From contig NC_083532.1 in the NCBI RefSeq assembly GCF_032362555.1, positions 3,051,001-3,115,000 on the forward strand: a stretch of 64,000 nt of DNA, written 5' to 3'. The notes under the pieces were generated by a model, which saw nothing but the letters and a program-made list of their open reading frames with translations, searched no databases and was not told the DNA's origin. This document shows, one piece after another, positions 62,535 through 64,000 of the stretch (position 1 is its first letter; each line of letters opens with the position of its first letter). Source of the DNA: Amyelois transitella. Its lineage: Eukaryota; Arthropoda; Insecta; Lepidoptera; Pyralidae. The position numbers were made by a program, and so were the translations under genes.

Positions 62535-62705
62535 GAAGGCCTAGACGAACGTAACCTTGAAATGAAATCGGAGACGTTTTGGCAAAATTCAGAGCACCCA
62601 AAACCAACGAGCTTGCATGAAGAGAGTTATGAATTTGGATGAAATGAAAGAAGTATGAAATGATCGTTGCAAATGGAAAGATGAAGTCTCTGGCTACCCC
62701 ACATT
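62535..62705 (+). mobile_element. RTE LINE 3' fragment, old
   Basis: aaggcctagacgaacgtaac, gcatgaagagagttatgaat; several indels and stops, tail missing. Confidence 0.7.
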
Positions 62706-62757
62706 CGTCGCTTTTTAAACGGTTTTATTTAGCTCACCCCGTTTGTTTTATTTGTAG

Positions 62758-63612
62758 ACTAGCTGACCCGCGCAACTTCGTTTGCGTGTATCCCGCTACT
62801 TCGACAAATACAGTCAACGCACCAACACATATTGGATACTAATTTTCATTTCACAATAACTTCTCTTTCCCTTAACCGCGTTTAAAATATTAAAATGTGT
62901 TTTGGTTTCTGTGACTCTTCTTTGATCGCCCACCCTATCAGTTTTTGGAAAAATATTTAAGTAATGTACAGATTTTTTTTTGTCTTATATGTATAGATCA
63001 AAGTCCTGCCGCCGACGCGCTATTTATAGGGACGCTGCCCCCGCCGCCGCGGCCGGCCCGTACCGTGCCGCAATACTAATATCGTGATATCTCCTAAACT
63101 ATATGTCTAAATAACACACTGTAAACTGCAAAAATAATCTAAATTAAATGCTCGTGATGATGAACTTACTTATTTTGATAAGGATATATGTATTATTGGT
63201 TATATCACCAGTTAAACATCACCCAACGAATTAAATGTTTTTTTAATACAGAAAAGTAGTTTTTGTGACTTAAATAAAAAAGCTGGATATATGTCATCGC
63301 GGACTTTTTTGTAGAACTAATAAAGACCAATGTTTTTGCTATACATTGTTCTTACTTGTATCCAACGGTATAAGCGGCGCACGCACAAATGCAATCTTCA
63401 ATTAGATTTTTTTCTGACTTCTTGGACATAAATCGCTATAACTCAGCTAATATAGTTTCAATGTATTTCAATTATATATAAAAACCTGTCGGAGAAAATA
63501 CTCTTTCTATTAGTGAAAACCGCATCAAAATCCGTTGCGTAGTTTTAAAGTTTTATGCATACGAAGGGACTACAGACAAAATGGGCGACTTTGTTTTATA
63601 CTATGTAGTGAT
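62758..63612 (+). repeat. ~1-kb repeat with GC-rich TATA core, copy 2
   Basis: Starts actagctgacccgcgcaact. Almost identical to 55629-56595 except for a ~120-bp deletion before ctgccgccgacgcgctattt and loss of the end after ctatgtagtgat. Confidence 0.78.
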
Positions 63613-63659
63613 GTTTTTCCAACTCACAAAAGTTGATAATTGCAATTATCACTCTTAAT

Positions 63660-63924
63660 GTGCCGTGTGGTTACCGGCACCAATACAAAAAAGAATAGGA
63701 CCACTCCATCTCGTTCACATGGATGTCGTAAAAGGCGACTAAGGGATAGGCTTACAAACTTGGTATTCTTTTTTAGACGATGGGCTAGCAACCTGTCACA
63801 TATTTTAATCTGAATTCTATCATTAAGCCCAATAGCTGCACGTGGCCATTCAGTCTTTTCAAGACTTGTTGGCTCTGTCTACCCCGCAAGGGATATAGAC
63901 GTGACCATATGTATGTATGTATGT
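63660..63924 (+). mobile_element. SINE-1, full length, with 32-bp target duplication
   Basis: Starts exactly at the gtgccg hairpin and ends in an (ATGT)n tail. The flanks 63628-63659 and 63925-63956 match at 30 of 32 positions (aaaagttgataattgcaatt...), which fixes both ends of the family. Confidence 0.95.
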
Positions 63925-64000
63925 AAAAGTTGATAATTGCAATTATCACTTTAAATAAGGTACTTACATAGATATGGCCTTCAACAATAAAACAGAGTAA

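Overview
The window is AT-rich animal nuclear DNA, almost certainly from a moth or butterfly. It has short exons in long introns, very dense SINEs and RTE/CR1-type LINEs, (ATGT)n and (TAAA)n retroelement tails, tRNA genes with oligo-T terminators, and one short run of the insect telomere-type CCTAA repeat. I see no prokaryotic, viral or CRISPR content.

Host genes (about 1-31 kb). Two divergent multi-exon genes encode paralogs of V-ATPase subunit D (the ATP6V1D/Vha36 central-rotor subunit). Gene A runs leftwards (exons 8674-8851, 7531-7639, 1092-1252, and a last exon from 658 that leaves the window). Gene B runs rightwards (16308-16479, 16872-16983, 19629-19700, 21378-21535). Splice phases are identical exon by exon. 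Both keep the N- and C-terminal helices of subunit D but replace the normal short tail with long, novel extensions. After its fourth exon gene B has three consecutive large exons (23436-24462, 24621-26820, 27005-30497). Each opens at a phase-2 acceptor that fits the same upstream donor, and each ends in its own stop. They look like alternative last exons giving roughly 512, 903 and 1334 aa products (excluding an unfound first exon), with a new 45-50 aa repeat or very cysteine-rich CxC/CxxC arrays. An antisense tRNA-Asn gene follows the same exon in both genes, suggesting that the whole unit was inverted and duplicated. A second tRNA-Asn lies in gene B.

Mobile elements. An apparently intact CR1/L2-type LINE with two ORFs (about 2280-7090) sits inside gene A. 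An apparently intact RTE-type LINE (39180-42602) carries a 12-bp target duplication and is inserted in the tail of a SINE. The dominant repeat, here called SINE-1 (about 250 bp, roughly 45 copies or pieces), starts with a GTGCCG/CGGCAC hairpin and ends in (ATGT)n. Its first ~110 bp match the 5' end of the RTE and its last ~45 bp resemble the RTE 3' end, so it is probably the RTE's partner. SINE-2 and SINE-3 are two tRNA-headed SINEs. Other repeats are an ATTCT-tailed LINE family, a foldback DNA element with CCTAA repeats (19735-20482), and two near-identical ~0.9-kb GC-rich repeats (55630-56600, 62758-63612).

The region from 31 to 64 kb has no host gene I can support. It is layered, nested retroelement DNA with short unassigned stretches.
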